Assembly (NCBI GenBank): GCA_014860455.1
Contig: JACZJQ010000277.1
Span: 1 to 45,678 of the forward strand
Source: Bryobacteraceae bacterium
GTDB lineage: Bacteria > Acidobacteriota > Terriglobia > Bryobacterales > Bryobacteraceae
Reading direction: 5' to 3'
DNA length: 45,678 nt
Both the position numbers and the translations under genes were made by a program. Shown one piece after another: positions 37,017-45,435 of this stretch (position 1 is its first letter; each line of letters opens with the position of its first letter). The notes beneath the pieces were generated by a model. That model had not been told where the DNA came from and did no database searches. It worked only from the letters and a program-made list of their open reading frames with translations.

Positions 37017-37898
37017 ATGAGCCTCCGTCTGCGGGCCGAACTGGTCCTTATTTTGATCGCCCTCATCTGGGGTGCGATGTTTGTAGTAGTAAAGTCCGCC
37101 CTCGCCGACGCCTCAACGCTCACCTTCCTCGCCATTCGCTTCTCGTTGGCGACTCTGTTCCTGTTTCTGGTCTACCGCACCCGGCTCACATCGGCTATTC
37201 CGCGCGGTAGGGCCTGGCTCGGCGGCGCCGTGTGCGGGATGTTTCTCTTCGTCGGCTTTGCGTTACAAACCGCCGGCCTGCGGTCCACTTCAGCCTCCAA
37301 TTCCGCTTTCCTCACTGGCCTCTATGTTGTTCTTGTGCCTGTGTTTGCGTCGATCTACGAGCGCAAGCGGGTGGGCAGGGTGGAGTGGAGCGCCTGCGCC
37401 CTGGCCTTCGCCGGCACTGCCCTGATGACGGGCCTGGGCTTGGCTCCGCTAAACCACGGCGACCTGCTCACTATCGGCTGCGCCGCCGCCTTCTCCGCCC
37501 ACATCGTCGCCGTCGCCCACTGGTCCGGACGCATCAACTACGAGTGGTTGACCATGCTCCAGGTGGCAGGTGTCGCCCTCCTCTCGCTCTCCAGCTTCTG
37601 GTGGGCCGAGACGCCTGCAATCAACTGGACCCCACGCCTCATCGCCGCCCTGCTTGTTACCTCCGCGCTTGCCACCGCCCTGTGCTTTGCCCTCTACACT
37701 TGGGCGCAGCGGCACACGACGGCCACTCGCGCCGCCCTTCTTTTCGCTCTCGAACCCGTCTTTGCCGGCCTTGTCGCCTGGGCCTTCGCTGGCGAACGCT
37801 GGACGATTTTCTCCCTCGCCGGCGCCGGCCTCATCCTCGCATCCATCGTCATGGCCGAACTCAAACCTCCGCCCATAAGTGAAAAGCCCGGACCCTGA
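37017..37898 (+). CDS. EamA/DMT-family transporter
   Basis: ATG 37017 lies two bases after the peptidase stop and gives 293 residues. About ten hydrophobic helices form two EamA repeats, with the usual starts (ALIWGAMFVVVKSAL in the first, and HTTATRAALLFALEPVFAGL near the end of the second). The family moves small metabolites such as amino acids out of or into the cell; the substrate cannot be given. The 3' end overlaps the terminator shared with rpoD. Confidence 0.9.
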   Translation: MSLRLRAELVLILIALIWGAMFVVVKSALADASTLTFLAIRFSLATLFLFLVYRTRLTSAIPRGRAWLGGAVCGMFLFVGFALQTAGLRSTSASNSAFLTGLYVVLVPVFASIYERKRVGRVEWSACALAFAGTALMTGLGLAPLNHGDLLTIGCAAAFSAHIVAVAHWSGRINYEWLTMLQVAGVALLSLSSFWWAETPAINWTPRLIAALLVTSALATALCFALYTWAQRHTTATRAALLFALEPVFAGLVAWAFAGERWTIFSLAGAGLILASIVMAELKPPPISEKPGP

Positions 37899-37911
37899 CG
37901 GGCCCGGACTT
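37884..37911. terminator. Hairpin terminator between the EamA transporter and rpoD
   Basis: AAGCCCGGACCC (37884-37895) and GGGCCCGGACTT (37900-37911) pair at 10 of 12 bases with a 4-base loop. On the minus strand TTTTC closes the structure, so it most likely ends rpoD transcripts. It overlaps the last codons of the opposing transporter gene. Confidence 0.7.
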
Positions 37912-37932
37912 CTATCCAACCTATTGATTCTA

Positions 37933-39465
37933 TTACCGTGCGGCGAGCAGAGCGCGCAAATGCCTGGCCCGTTCGGGCGACCGCAACTGGCGCAATGCCT
38001 TGGCCTCGATCTGCCGGATACGCTCACGCGTCACGTCAAACTGCTGGCCGATCTCTTCGAGCGTATGCTCACGGTCACAGCCAATGCCGAAACGAAGCCG
38101 GATCACCTTTTCTTCCTTCGGAGACAGCGTCTTGAGGATCGCCGCCGTCTCATCGCGGACGTTCGAGTCGATAACCGTCTCCACGGGTGAACTCACCCAG
38201 CGGTCCTCGATCAGGTCGCCCAAAGCCGACTCGCCATCGCGCCCGACAGGCGTCTCAAGCGAAACCGGGTCGCGGCTGATCGTTTTCAGCTTCTGGACTT
38301 TCTCAACCGGGATGTCCATCCGCCGGCTGATTTCCTCATTTGTAGGAGCTCGGCCAAGCTCCTTCTCCAGTTCGCGGGTAGCGCGCAGGAACTTGTTCAT
38401 CGACTCGTTCATGTGCACCGGGATGCGGATCGTCCGCGACTGGTCCGCAATGGCCCGCGTGATCGCCTGACGGATCCACCACGTGGCGTAGGTCGAGAAC
38501 TTGTAGCCGCGGCGGTACTCGAACTTGTCGGCCGCGCGCATCAGGCCGATGTTTCCTTCCTGAATCAAATCAAGAAGATGCAAGCCGCGATTGACATACT
38601 TTTTGGCGACGGAAACCACCAGCCGGAGGTTGGCCTCCACCAGGTCCTTTTTCGCCCGCTCAGCTTCGAGTTCGCCTTGGCGGATGACGGCCAACGTATG
38701 GCGCAAGTCGCCCAACGGCGCTCCGGCCTGCTGCTCTCGGCGCTTGATTTCGCGTTTCAGTTCGCGGATCTTGGCCTGGTTGTCGGACTTGCGGATTTCG
38801 AGGCGGCGAATCTCCTGGTCGAGATGGGCCATCTCCTCGGCCGCCTTCTCGATGGCAAGTGAGAACTGCCTCCACTTTGGCAGCAACCATGGGACGCGGC
38901 GAATATGGAGGGCGGTTTCGACCAGCGAGCGGTAGAACTTCTGCTGGGCCTTCCTCTTGAGCTTCCTGTTAGACGCCGGGACGGCGCCCAGTTTCTCCTC
39001 CGCCTGGTGCTGGCGCTTGAGGTGGCCAGCAAAGTCGGCGAACAGTCTTCGAATGTCGGCCTGGCGCTTCAGATGGATGGTGGTGCCTTCCTCGATATCG
39101 CCGGTGTCCACCCAGGCGCCGAGGTCTGAGTCCTCCAGTTTCATCTGCTCGGCAACGTGGAGCACCTGCAAATGGACCAGCACCGAACGGCTGATGGCCT
39201 TTTGCATCTTCAACTTGCCACGTTCCATGCGGCGCGCCAGATCCACTTCGCCGTCGCGCGTCAACAGGGGTACGGCGCCCATTTCGCGTAGATAAACGCG
39301 AACCGGATCGTCGGTGTAGATCGACTCCTCGACGTGCTGGGCCGCATGAAAGTCCTCCTCCTGCACATCGCCAGGGTGGAAGAAGTTGGCGTCCTCGTCG
39401 AATGAGGTCGGCAACTGGAGGCTCTCATGCGAATCGGCTAAAAAGTGATCGTCGTAATTGTCCAC
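37933..39465 (-). CDS. rpoD: Primary sigma-70 factor
   Basis: The 510-residue protein starts at GTG 39463-39465 after a GAGGTGA ribosome site. Region 1.2 ([12 protein letters not shown], about 52-80) is followed by a non-conserved region of about 190 residues. Next come region 2 ([17 protein letters not shown], then [18 protein letters not shown] near 322-339), region 3, and region 4 with [20 protein letters not shown] (470-489). The first 50 residues are acidic and lack a recognisable region 1.1. The strength of region 2 marks it as the housekeeping factor rather than a stress sigma. Confidence 0.97.
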   Translation of the reverse strand: MDNYDDHFLADSHESLQLPTSFDEDANFFHPGDVQEEDFHAAQHVEESIYTDDPVRVYLREMGAVPLLTRDGEVDLARRMERGKLKMQKAISRSVLVHLQVLHVAEQMKLEDSDLGAWVDTGDIEEGTTIHLKRQADIRRLFADFAGHLKRQHQAEEKLGAVPASNRKLKRKAQQKFYRSLVETALHIRRVPWLLPKWRQFSLAIEKAAEEMAHLDQEIRRLEIRKSDNQAKIRELKREIKRREQQAGAPLGDLRHTLAVIRQGELEAERAKKDLVEANLRLVVSVAKKYVNRGLHLLDLIQEGNIGLMRAADKFEYRRGYKFSTYATWWIRQAITRAIADQSRTIRIPVHMNESMNKFLRATRELEKELGRAPTNEEISRRMDIPVEKVQKLKTISRDPVSLETPVGRDGESALGDLIEDRWVSSPVETVIDSNVRDETAAILKTLSPKEEKVIRLRFGIGCDREHTLEEIGQQFDVTRERIRQIEAKALRQLRSPERARHLRALLAAR

Positions 39466-39827
39466 TGGTGGCTCACCTCACAATGCAATCACGAGACGCC
39501 ACAAGGACGCTCGGGAAAAATGCGAATTGCTTTACTTTGTTCTTTGTTTTGTTGATCTTGCCAGAAAACGAGAGCGGCTGGCTGGCCGGATCGCCGGTGC
39601 TTCCGCTGGGAGCTACCCCAGGAGGGGTAGACAGGGATAGCGTGATTACGGCAAGGTCGTCGTAGATGGCGCAGCGCTCCGCATAAGGGTACCATGAAAC
39701 GGCCCCTATTGTTAAGGTTCTATTTAAATAAGATGCACTCGAACGGGTACAGTTTCACCCAGGCAGGTTAAAAAGTCTTCCTTCCACGCCAGGCCGCCCG
39801 GCGACAACCCGCTGATCCACCGCCGGA
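39466..39827. other. Intergenic region upstream of rpoD, with a perfect small hairpin
   Basis: No gene was recognised in these 362 bases, which separate nrdR and rpoD on the same strand. CTACCCC (39613-39619) and GGGGTAG (39624-39630) form a perfect 7-base stem with an AGGA loop on the plus strand. The AT-rich stretch at about 39525-39560 and another at 39710-39735 are the likely places for rpoD promoters, but no box pair is convincing. Confidence 0.4.
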
Positions 39828-39832
39828 TCAGC
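39811..39832. terminator. Hairpin at the 3' end of nrdR
   Basis: GCTGATCC (39811-39818) and GGATCAGC (39825-39832) form a perfect 8-base stem with a 6-base loop that includes the nrdR stop codon. No strong T-tract follows on the minus strand, so termination would be weak or factor-assisted. Confidence 0.4.
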
Positions 39833-40289
39833 GCCGCTTTTTGCGCATCAACTCCTTCAGCTCGCTCAGAAAAGCCTCGACATCCTGAAAGTCACGGTAG
39901 ACCGAGGCAAACCTCACATAGGCGATCTTGTCGAACTGGGCGAGCTTGCCCATCAGGAATTCTCCTATTTCAGTAGTAGATATCTCGCGTTCAGGTTTTT
40001 CGGCCAGCAACCCGTCGACTTCATCGACCAGATTGGCGAGTACAGACATGCTGATCGGCCGTTTTTCGCAGGCCTTGAGCAATCCCGACAGGACTTTTTG
40101 GCGGTCGAACTTCTCGCGCCGGCCGTCCTTCTTAATAACGAGGTAGGGGATCTCGTCAATTCTTTCATATGTAGTAAAACGACGGAGGCACTGGAGGCAC
40201 TCCCGCCGCCGGCGGATGGATTCGCCTTCGCGGCTTTCGCGCGAATCGATCACCCGGTCTTCCCTGTAGCCGCAAAATGGACAGTTCAT
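39828..40289 (-). CDS. nrdR: Transcriptional repressor NrdR
   Basis: The 153-residue protein matches NrdR along its length. A zinc ribbon is formed by C3, C6, C31 and C34 (MNCPFCGYREDRVIDSRES and ECLQCLRRFTTYERI), and an ATP-cone follows (about 46-136, LVIKKDGRREKFDRQKV). NrdR senses (d)ATP and represses ribonucleotide reductase genes. No nrd gene is in the window. Its ATG overlaps the stop of the upstream flippase-like gene (ATGA), an unusual partner. Confidence 0.97.
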   Translation of the reverse strand: MNCPFCGYREDRVIDSRESREGESIRRRRECLQCLRRFTTYERIDEIPYLVIKKDGRREKFDRQKVLSGLLKACEKRPISMSVLANLVDEVDGLLAEKPEREISTTEIGEFLMGKLAQFDKIAYVRFASVYRDFQDVEAFLSELKELMRKKRR

Positions 40290-41341
40290 GGTTCAATCTC
40301 GGACGCGATCGACTTCAATTTGGCCAATTTCAGCCCGCCGTGGAGGGCGAGCGCCAGACCGATGGGCACCACCAGAAGCATGGCGACGGCCCAGACCAGG
40401 ATCGAGATGCCGGTGGCGCTGGCCAGGCTGACGCCGAAGAATTCCACCAGGACAACGGTGGAGACCACTTGAATCCCGCCGCCGATGCCCGGTATCTGAA
40501 TGATACTGCCGAAGGCGACGAATCCGACATAGACCAGAGTTTGGGCGAGCGTCAGGTCAGCGGTTTCCGGGAAGGCGCGGAAGAAGGCGGCGTAGCCGGC
40601 CGAGATCACCGCCCACTCCAGCACCGACCAGACGAGCAGGCGCAGCACGCTAGAGATGGTCCGGGTGGCGTGCAACCCGTTGCTGAGCGCTTGGAGTTTC
40701 GCCTCCAACGCCGGCGGCACCTCGGCGCCAAAGGCCCGGATGACATCGGAGAGCCGGGTATGCAGGTCGCAGGAATAGCGGTGGAGTCCGAAAAGTACCA
40801 TCAGGCAGATGATGGCGCCGAGGCCGGCCACCCAGCCGCCGGTCTCCATAGCCAGTTGGGCGGCGCGGGGGATATCGGAGGTGCTTCCGATATAGGCCAG
40901 GGCGAAGCCGAACAGGCCGACGACCATGAGGATGTCGTAGACGCGCTCAATGAACCAGGCGGCGAGTTGCGAGGGGAATGGGACGCATTCGGTTTGGGCG
41001 ATCAGGTAGGGACGGACGATCTCGCCCGGCCGGCCCAGCAGCACCACGGCTGTGAACCCGATGGCGGTGGCTTTGAAAAGGTTCCAATGGCTGGGCCGGG
41101 GCTTCAACGGTTCGATCATCACCGCCCAGCGCAGGGCGCGACCGTAGTAGGAGAGGATCATCAGAAAGGCCGTCAGCAGCATCCAGCGCCAGTCTGCCCG
41201 GCCCATGGTGGCCCAGAACTCGGCCGACTCGAATCCTTCCTTGCGGGCCTCCCAAACGAACCACGCCACGCCGGCCGTCGCCGCCAGGGCGGCCAGCAGC
41301 ATACTGAGATGGATGAACCGGCGGTGTTTTGTAAACTGCAT
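40286..41341 (-). CDS. Lysylphosphatidylglycerol-synthase-TM/flippase-like membrane protein
   Basis: The protein of 351 residues starts MQFTKHRRFIHLSMLL (ATG 41339-41341); the frame is open much further upstream, but that part runs antisense to the sigma-factor operon and is not coding. Eight or so hydrophobic segments and the motifs SYYGRALRWAVMIEPLKP, LLGRPGEIVRPYLIA and an IIQIPGIGGGIQ segment mark the UPF0104/MprF transmembrane domain family. Relatives flip or bind lipids or are linked to glycosylation; there is no catalytic synthase domain here. It is translationally coupled to nrdR. Confidence 0.88.
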   Translation of the reverse strand: MQFTKHRRFIHLSMLLAALAATAGVAWFVWEARKEGFESAEFWATMGRADWRWMLLTAFLMILSYYGRALRWAVMIEPLKPRPSHWNLFKATAIGFTAVVLLGRPGEIVRPYLIAQTECVPFPSQLAAWFIERVYDILMVVGLFGFALAYIGSTSDIPRAAQLAMETGGWVAGLGAIICLMVLFGLHRYSCDLHTRLSDVIRAFGAEVPPALEAKLQALSNGLHATRTISSVLRLLVWSVLEWAVISAGYAAFFRAFPETADLTLAQTLVYVGFVAFGSIIQIPGIGGGIQVVSTVVLVEFFGVSLASATGISILVWAVAMLLVVPIGLALALHGGLKLAKLKSIASEIEP

Positions 41342-41635
41342 CGGCTGCGCGCGCCGCGGGAGCCCCCAATTGGAATAAAATGGGAGGCCGCGGCGGTTGC
41401 TCTCTACATCGATTGAACTTTTAATGATAAAGCCTCGTTCCTCTAAGCGGAAGGCGAGATTGGCCAGCAATGAGCGGGCCGAGACGCCGGAGATGATCGC
41501 AAGAGGGATGAGGACATGGCTACGCCCCACATTTTGGGCTATACCGCAATCGCCGCCGGCGGCGGCACAGCTGCTTACCAGGCAGCTGGATCGCCGAATG
41601 CACGGCGAGCGGCTGGAGGAGCCGGTCCGTTTCCC

Positions 41636-42211
41636 ATGAGCGCTTTCGACCTGGACACAGAACTCGTGGAAAGGTGTACGGCTGGCGAGGAGTCGGCGTG
41701 GGAGGATCTTGTTAAGATCCACACGCGGCGCGTGTATTCCATCTGCCTGCGGTTCACAGGCCGGGAGTCCGAAGCGCAGGACCTGACGCAGGATGTCTTC
41801 CTGCGTGTGTTCCGTTCGTTGAAGAGTTTCCGCGCCGGCGAAGGGTCTTTCGTGGTTTGGCTGACGCGGCTGACGCGCAACCTGCTGATCGATCACTACC
41901 GCAGGACGAAGCTCGAACGGGCAACCGATTCGATTGAAGACCAACTGCCGGTGCTTGAACAACGCAACGGCATGCAGGCGCGGCCCGACGGCATCCTGGC
42001 CGGGCGCGAGGCGAGCGAATTGATCCAGGCGGGTTTGGCAAGGCTTTCGCCGGACCTGCGTGAAACGGTGATCCTGCGCGATTTGGAGGAGTTGGAGTAC
42101 CGCGAGATCGCGGAGGTGCTGAATATCCCCGAGGGGACGGTGAAGTCCAGGCTGAACCGGGGGCGGGCCGAGCTGGCTCGCGTGCTGCGCAAGCACAAGG
42201 TAGCGATATGA
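41636..42211 (+). CDS. ECF-type RNA polymerase sigma factor
   Basis: From MSAFDLDTELVERC (ATG 41636) the protein has 191 residues. Region 2 (FTGRESEAQDLTQDVFLRVF and VVWLTRLTRNLLIDHYRR) and region 4 (LSPDLRETVILRDLEELEY, then NIPEGTVKSRLNRGRAEL) are clear, and regions 1 and 3 are missing, as in ECF sigmas. An upstream in-frame ATG at 41516 with GAGG close by would add 40 low-complexity residues and cannot be excluded. A possible promoter (TTGCTC, 17 bases, TTTAAT, 41397-41425) lies upstream. The stop overlaps the start of the anti-sigma gene (ATGA). Confidence 0.92.
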   Translation: MSAFDLDTELVERCTAGEESAWEDLVKIHTRRVYSICLRFTGRESEAQDLTQDVFLRVFRSLKSFRAGEGSFVVWLTRLTRNLLIDHYRRTKLERATDSIEDQLPVLEQRNGMQARPDGILAGREASELIQAGLARLSPDLRETVILRDLEELEYREIAEVLNIPEGTVKSRLNRGRAELARVLRKHKVAI

Positions 42212-42846
42212 AGTGCGTCGACCTGGAAATCCTGCTTTGCGATTACGTCGACGGCGTGTTGTCGCCTGCCGAGAAGGCCACGGTTGAACTGCATCTGAAC
42301 TCCTGCGCGGCGTGCCGGGAGTTGGTGGCCGACGCCAAGGCGGCAGTCGCGCTGATGGAGAGCGCGGCCGAGGTGGAAGTGCCGCCGGCGCTGGTGAACG
42401 GAATTCTGTTCGAGCTGCGCAACGAAGCCAAGGGCCCGGTGCTGAAAAAGAAGGCCGGCGGATGGGTGGCGAAGCTGTTCGAGCCGGTGCTGCAACCCAA
42501 GTTTGCCATGGGCATGGCGATGACGATCCTCTCGTTCTCAATGATCGGGCGGTTTGCGGGGGTGCCGATCCGGCAGTTGAAGCCCGCCGATCTGGAACCG
42601 GCCCGCATTTGGGCGACGCTCGAGGACAAGGCCTACCGGACTTACGACCGGGCGAAGAAATATTACGAAAGCCTGCGTGTGGTCTATGAGATCCAGCAGA
42701 CGATGAACGACTGGAGCGGGTCGAATGAAGATCCGCTACCGCCGGGCTCTGCCCAGCAGGGCGGCGCGCACGACGAAGGGCCCATCGAAAAGAGGCCCGG
42801 ACAAAACGACCGGAATGGAACCCAAGAGGGAGGGAAGGCGCAATGA
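42208..42846 (+). CDS. Zinc-finger (ZAS/zf-HC2) anti-sigma factor with membrane helix
   Basis: The 212-residue protein has an N-terminal anti-sigma zinc domain with H29-x3-C33-x2-C36 (ELHLNSCAACREL) after CDYVDG, then one membrane helix near 99-118 (FAMGMAMTILSFSMIGRFAG). A C-terminal part follows that ends in a charged, disordered tail (EKRPGQNDRNGTQEGG). It would hold the ECF sigma at the membrane until a signal arrives. Only 4-base overlaps separate it from the sigma gene and from the downstream membrane-protein gene. Confidence 0.88.
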   Translation: MKCVDLEILLCDYVDGVLSPAEKATVELHLNSCAACRELVADAKAAVALMESAAEVEVPPALVNGILFELRNEAKGPVLKKKAGGWVAKLFEPVLQPKFAMGMAMTILSFSMIGRFAGVPIRQLKPADLEPARIWATLEDKAYRTYDRAKKYYESLRVVYEIQQTMNDWSGSNEDPLPPGSAQQGGAHDEGPIEKRPGQNDRNGTQEGGKAQ

Positions 42847-43511
42847 CAACAGCAAGTGAGAATCCGAAACCTGTCACCGCCTACTGCCGCGTCTGCGGGA
42901 AGGCGCTGACGGAAGACACCGTGAAGCTGGCACAGGGTACGGTCTATTGCGAGGACCATGTGCCCGCAGCCGAGCCGCCTCGCTATGAGGCAGCCGCGGC
43001 GGCGGCGACCCCAATGGCCAATCCCGGAGTCTCGCCTGGCCTGGCATTCGTGCTCGGGTTGATCCCGGGCGTCGGCGCCATCTACAACGGGCAGTATGCC
43101 AAGGGCGTCGTTCATGTGCTGATTCTGGGCCTGCTGATCAGCATCATGAACACCAACTCCGCCGGCGGACTGGAACCGCTGTTCGGCATGTTGATGGCGG
43201 TCTTCTATTTCTACATGGCCTTCGAGGCTTACCACACGGCGCGCAAGCGCTTGGCTGGGGAACCGGTGGACGAGTTCAGTTCGCTGGTGCAGATGGATGC
43301 CCGTGCGGGCCGGTTGCCGGTGCTGCCTCTGGTTCTCATCGCGCTGGGCGTGCTGTTCCTGCTCAACAACCTGGAAGTGTTGTACCTGGCGCAGTTGCTC
43401 AAGTACTGGCCGGTGGCGCTGATCCTGGCAGGCGCGTACATGCTGTGGGTCCGGACGCGGCCCGAGAACGGCGACAGGCAGGGCGGAGACGAAGCCGGAG
43501 GTGAGCTGTGA
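42843..43511 (+). CDS. Membrane protein with B-box-like zinc site, TM2-like helices and a LiaF/DUF5668-like module
   Basis: Residues 13-40 hold a small zinc site (C15, C18, C36, H39; AYCRVCGKALTEDT, VYCEDH). Two hydrophobic helices with PGVGAIYNGQYAKGVVH (about 65-128) resemble TM2-type proteins. The C-terminal part (LPLVLIALGVLFLLNNLE, then YWPVALILAGAYMLW, about 161-202) is a DUF5668/LiaF-type two-helix module, which recurs in the next three genes. Function is unknown; position after an anti-sigma factor suggests an envelope-stress role. 4-base overlaps join it to both neighbours. Confidence 0.75.
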   Translation: MTTASENPKPVTAYCRVCGKALTEDTVKLAQGTVYCEDHVPAAEPPRYEAAAAAATPMANPGVSPGLAFVLGLIPGVGAIYNGQYAKGVVHVLILGLLISIMNTNSAGGLEPLFGMLMAVFYFYMAFEAYHTARKRLAGEPVDEFSSLVQMDARAGRLPVLPLVLIALGVLFLLNNLEVLYLAQLLKYWPVALILAGAYMLWVRTRPENGDRQGGDEAGGEL

Positions 43512-43729
43512 ACACCGGGACGGCGGCATTGCTCGGGGCGCTGCGCGGGCCTGTGATGCTGATGACGCTGGGCGGGCTTCTGACCGCGCACCGTTTCAGC
43601 GAGGTAACGTTCAGCAAGACCTGGCCTGTGCTTCTGATCGTCTTTGGGCTGATGAAGCTTTTCCATCGGATGGCTTCGTCGACGGCTGGCGAAGTGCAAC
43701 CGCCTGGGATGGCGGGAGGCGCGCAGTGA
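43508..43729 (+). CDS. Small membrane protein with a LiaF/DUF5668-like module
   Basis: The 73-residue protein is almost entirely two hydrophobic helices (LRGPVMLMTLGGLLTAHRF and TWPVLLIVFGLMKLFHRM) joined by a short polar turn, followed by a Gly/Pro/Ala tail. The conserved WPVLLI after the turn links it to its neighbours. The stop overlaps a GTG start (GTGA) of the next gene. Confidence 0.75.
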   Translation: MNTGTAALLGALRGPVMLMTLGGLLTAHRFSEVTFSKTWPVLLIVFGLMKLFHRMASSTAGEVQPPGMAGGAQ

Positions 43730-43908
43730 GGCGCGCGAGCTTGGCCGGACCGCTGATCCTGATCGGCATCGGCAGTTTTTTCCTGATGAGGAAGTGGGTG
43801 GACATTCCGCCGTTGTGGCGGCTGGTATCGGACTGGTGGCCGCTGATTCTGGTTGCGATCGGCGTGTGGCAGTTGGTTGACCGGACCGCGGGCCGCGGCC
43901 GGAGCTAG
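43726..43908 (+). CDS. Small membrane protein with a LiaF/DUF5668-like module
   Basis: Starting at GTG 43726, with GGGAGG 6-8 bases upstream, the protein has 60 residues: SLAGPLILIGIGSFFLMRKW, a short loop (VDIPPLWRLVSD), then WWPLILVAIGVWQLVD. The longer frame back to 43501 is an artefact of overlap with the previous gene. It has the same two-helix plan and WWP motif as its neighbours. Confidence 0.75.
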   Translation: MRRASLAGPLILIGIGSFFLMRKWVDIPPLWRLVSDWWPLILVAIGVWQLVDRTAGRGRS

Positions 43909-43924
43909 GGGTAGGAGGTGTGAG

Positions 43925-45346
43925 ATGAGAAGAGGTTCCGTGATTGCTCCGCTCCTGCTGATCCTGATCGGCGGGGTCTTCCTGGTGAGGAATATCCGGC
44001 CCGAGTGGCCGCTGTTCGAGACGCTGTTCACGTGGTGGCCAGTGCTGTTGATTGGCTGGGGCGTGTTGCGCGTGATCGAGATCCTGGTTGCGCACTTCGC
44101 CGGGCGGCCTTTGCCGGCGCGCGGGCTATCGGGAGGCGAATGGGCGCTGGTGGTGATCATCACGATCATGGGCGCGGGTGTGTGGAGCGCGCAGCACTTC
44201 GCCCAGGAGGGTCTTGGACGCATCCGGATCGGCGGCGTCGAGGTGTTCGGCGAGAGCTTTGAATACCCAGTTGAGGCCAAGAGCCTGAAGGCCGGCAAAA
44301 CGCCGCAGGTGACGGTCGACATCGGCCGCGGCTCGGCGCGAGTGGTCGGCGCCGATACCGACGAGGTGAAGATCACCGCCCGCAAGAGCATCCGCGCGCT
44401 GAACAAGAGAGTTGCCGACGGCGCCGACAAGGACACGCCCCTTACCGCCACGGCGACGGGCGAAACGGTGGTGATCCGGGCCGGCATGAACCAGCCGGAT
44501 AACATCCGCGTCACCTATGACGTTGAGATCACGGTGCCCAAGGGCGCTTCAGTGACCTGTCAGGGCCAGAATGTGGATTTGGACCTGTCCGAAGTGGACG
44601 GGCGCGTACTGGTGGATTCCGAGCGCAGCGGCGTGCGCATCCAGAACGTGGGCGGCAAGGTGACCATCGATACACGATCGAGCGACCTGATCAGGGCCGT
44701 CAACGTCCGCAACGATGTGGAGTTGCGGGGCCGCGGCCGCGACATTGAACTGGAGAACGTCACCGGGCAGGTGATGGTGGAGGGCGGCTATTCCGGCGAG
44801 ACCATCATGCGGAACATAGGAAGCCAGGTGCGCTTCGACAGCTCGGTGACCGAGCTCCGCGCCGGCAAGATTCCAGGCACGTTGAATCTGACGCTGTCGG
44901 CGCTCACCGGCAACGGCATCACAGGACCGGTTCTGGTGAAGGCGCGGTCGAAAGATGTGCGCCTGGCCGACGTGACCGGGCAGATCCAGATCGAGCTTGA
45001 TCGGGGCGATGTGGATCTGGTCCAGAGCCGGCCGGACGTGGCAAAGATCGACGTCAAGGTCCGGTCGGGCGCCATCGAGGTGGCCCTGCCCGAAGCAGCC
45101 CGTTTTTCGCTCGATGCCGAGACTGAGCGGGGCGAGGTGATGAACGACTTCGGCGGCCAAGTGAAGGAAGAAAGTTCCGGCCGGGGCGGGAAGTTGACCG
45201 CCAACACGCCGGGCGCGCCAGTGGTGACTTTGAAGACTGAGCGCGGGTCGCTCACTGTTCGAAAGGCTGTGCCGGCGCCACCCACTCCGCCGGCCCCGCC
45301 GAAGACCGGAACGCCGGCCCCGCCACCGCGGGCCGACAACCTGTAA
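43925..45346 (+). CDS. LiaF-like membrane module fused to a DUF4097-type beta-repeat domain
   Basis: ATG 43925 follows an excellent AGGAGGTG ribosome site and gives 473 residues. The first 50 residues are the two-helix module (SVIAPLLLILIGGVFLVRNI and WWPVLLIGWGVLRVIEILV). A third helix lies at about 70-88 (EWALVVIITIMGAGVW). The rest is a long repetitive beta structure (DVELRGRGRDIELENVTG, KARSKDVRLADVTGQIQIEL) of the DUF4097/putative-adhesin type, ending in a Pro-rich tail. The beta part probably faces the periplasm. It is the last gene of the ECF operon and is followed by a terminator. Confidence 0.82.
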   Translation: MRRGSVIAPLLLILIGGVFLVRNIRPEWPLFETLFTWWPVLLIGWGVLRVIEILVAHFAGRPLPARGLSGGEWALVVIITIMGAGVWSAQHFAQEGLGRIRIGGVEVFGESFEYPVEAKSLKAGKTPQVTVDIGRGSARVVGADTDEVKITARKSIRALNKRVADGADKDTPLTATATGETVVIRAGMNQPDNIRVTYDVEITVPKGASVTCQGQNVDLDLSEVDGRVLVDSERSGVRIQNVGGKVTIDTRSSDLIRAVNVRNDVELRGRGRDIELENVTGQVMVEGGYSGETIMRNIGSQVRFDSSVTELRAGKIPGTLNLTLSALTGNGITGPVLVKARSKDVRLADVTGQIQIELDRGDVDLVQSRPDVAKIDVKVRSGAIEVALPEAARFSLDAETERGEVMNDFGGQVKEESSGRGGKLTANTPGAPVVTLKTERGSLTVRKAVPAPPTPPAPPKTGTPAPPPRADNL

Positions 45347-45374
45347 ACTCCCGCCTTCAGCCGGAATGAACCAG

Positions 45375-45405
45375 CCCCGGACCCGCTCAGGCAGCGGATC
45401 CGGGG
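45375..45405 (+). terminator. Terminator after the ECF-controlled operon
   Basis: CCCCGGACCCGCT (45375-45387) and AGCGGATCCGGGG (45393-45405) pair at 12 of 13 bases with a 5-base loop. GGTTTTC follows at 45411-45417. It separates this operon from the convergent TonB receptor. Confidence 0.75.
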
Positions 45406-45435
45406 CCGTTGGTTTTCAGGCGCTCCGTTCTTTTG

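Noticed and set aside
39489-39695. Short minus-strand frame (68 codons) upstream of rpoD
   Set aside because: No ribosome site, no domain, and odd composition; more likely leader or intergenic sequence.
41372-41398. A possible ECF-type autoregulated promoter (GGAAT and CGGTT about 17 bases apart) before the sigma gene
   Set aside because: The match to known ECF boxes is too loose to support without comparing other target promoters.
40286-42877. An 863-codon open frame on the minus strand running from the flippase-like gene across the sigma-factor operon
   Set aside because: Only the first-translated 512 codons lie antisense to the well-supported sigma and anti-sigma genes and are Arg/Pro/Ser-rich with no domain. 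The true gene starts at 41341.
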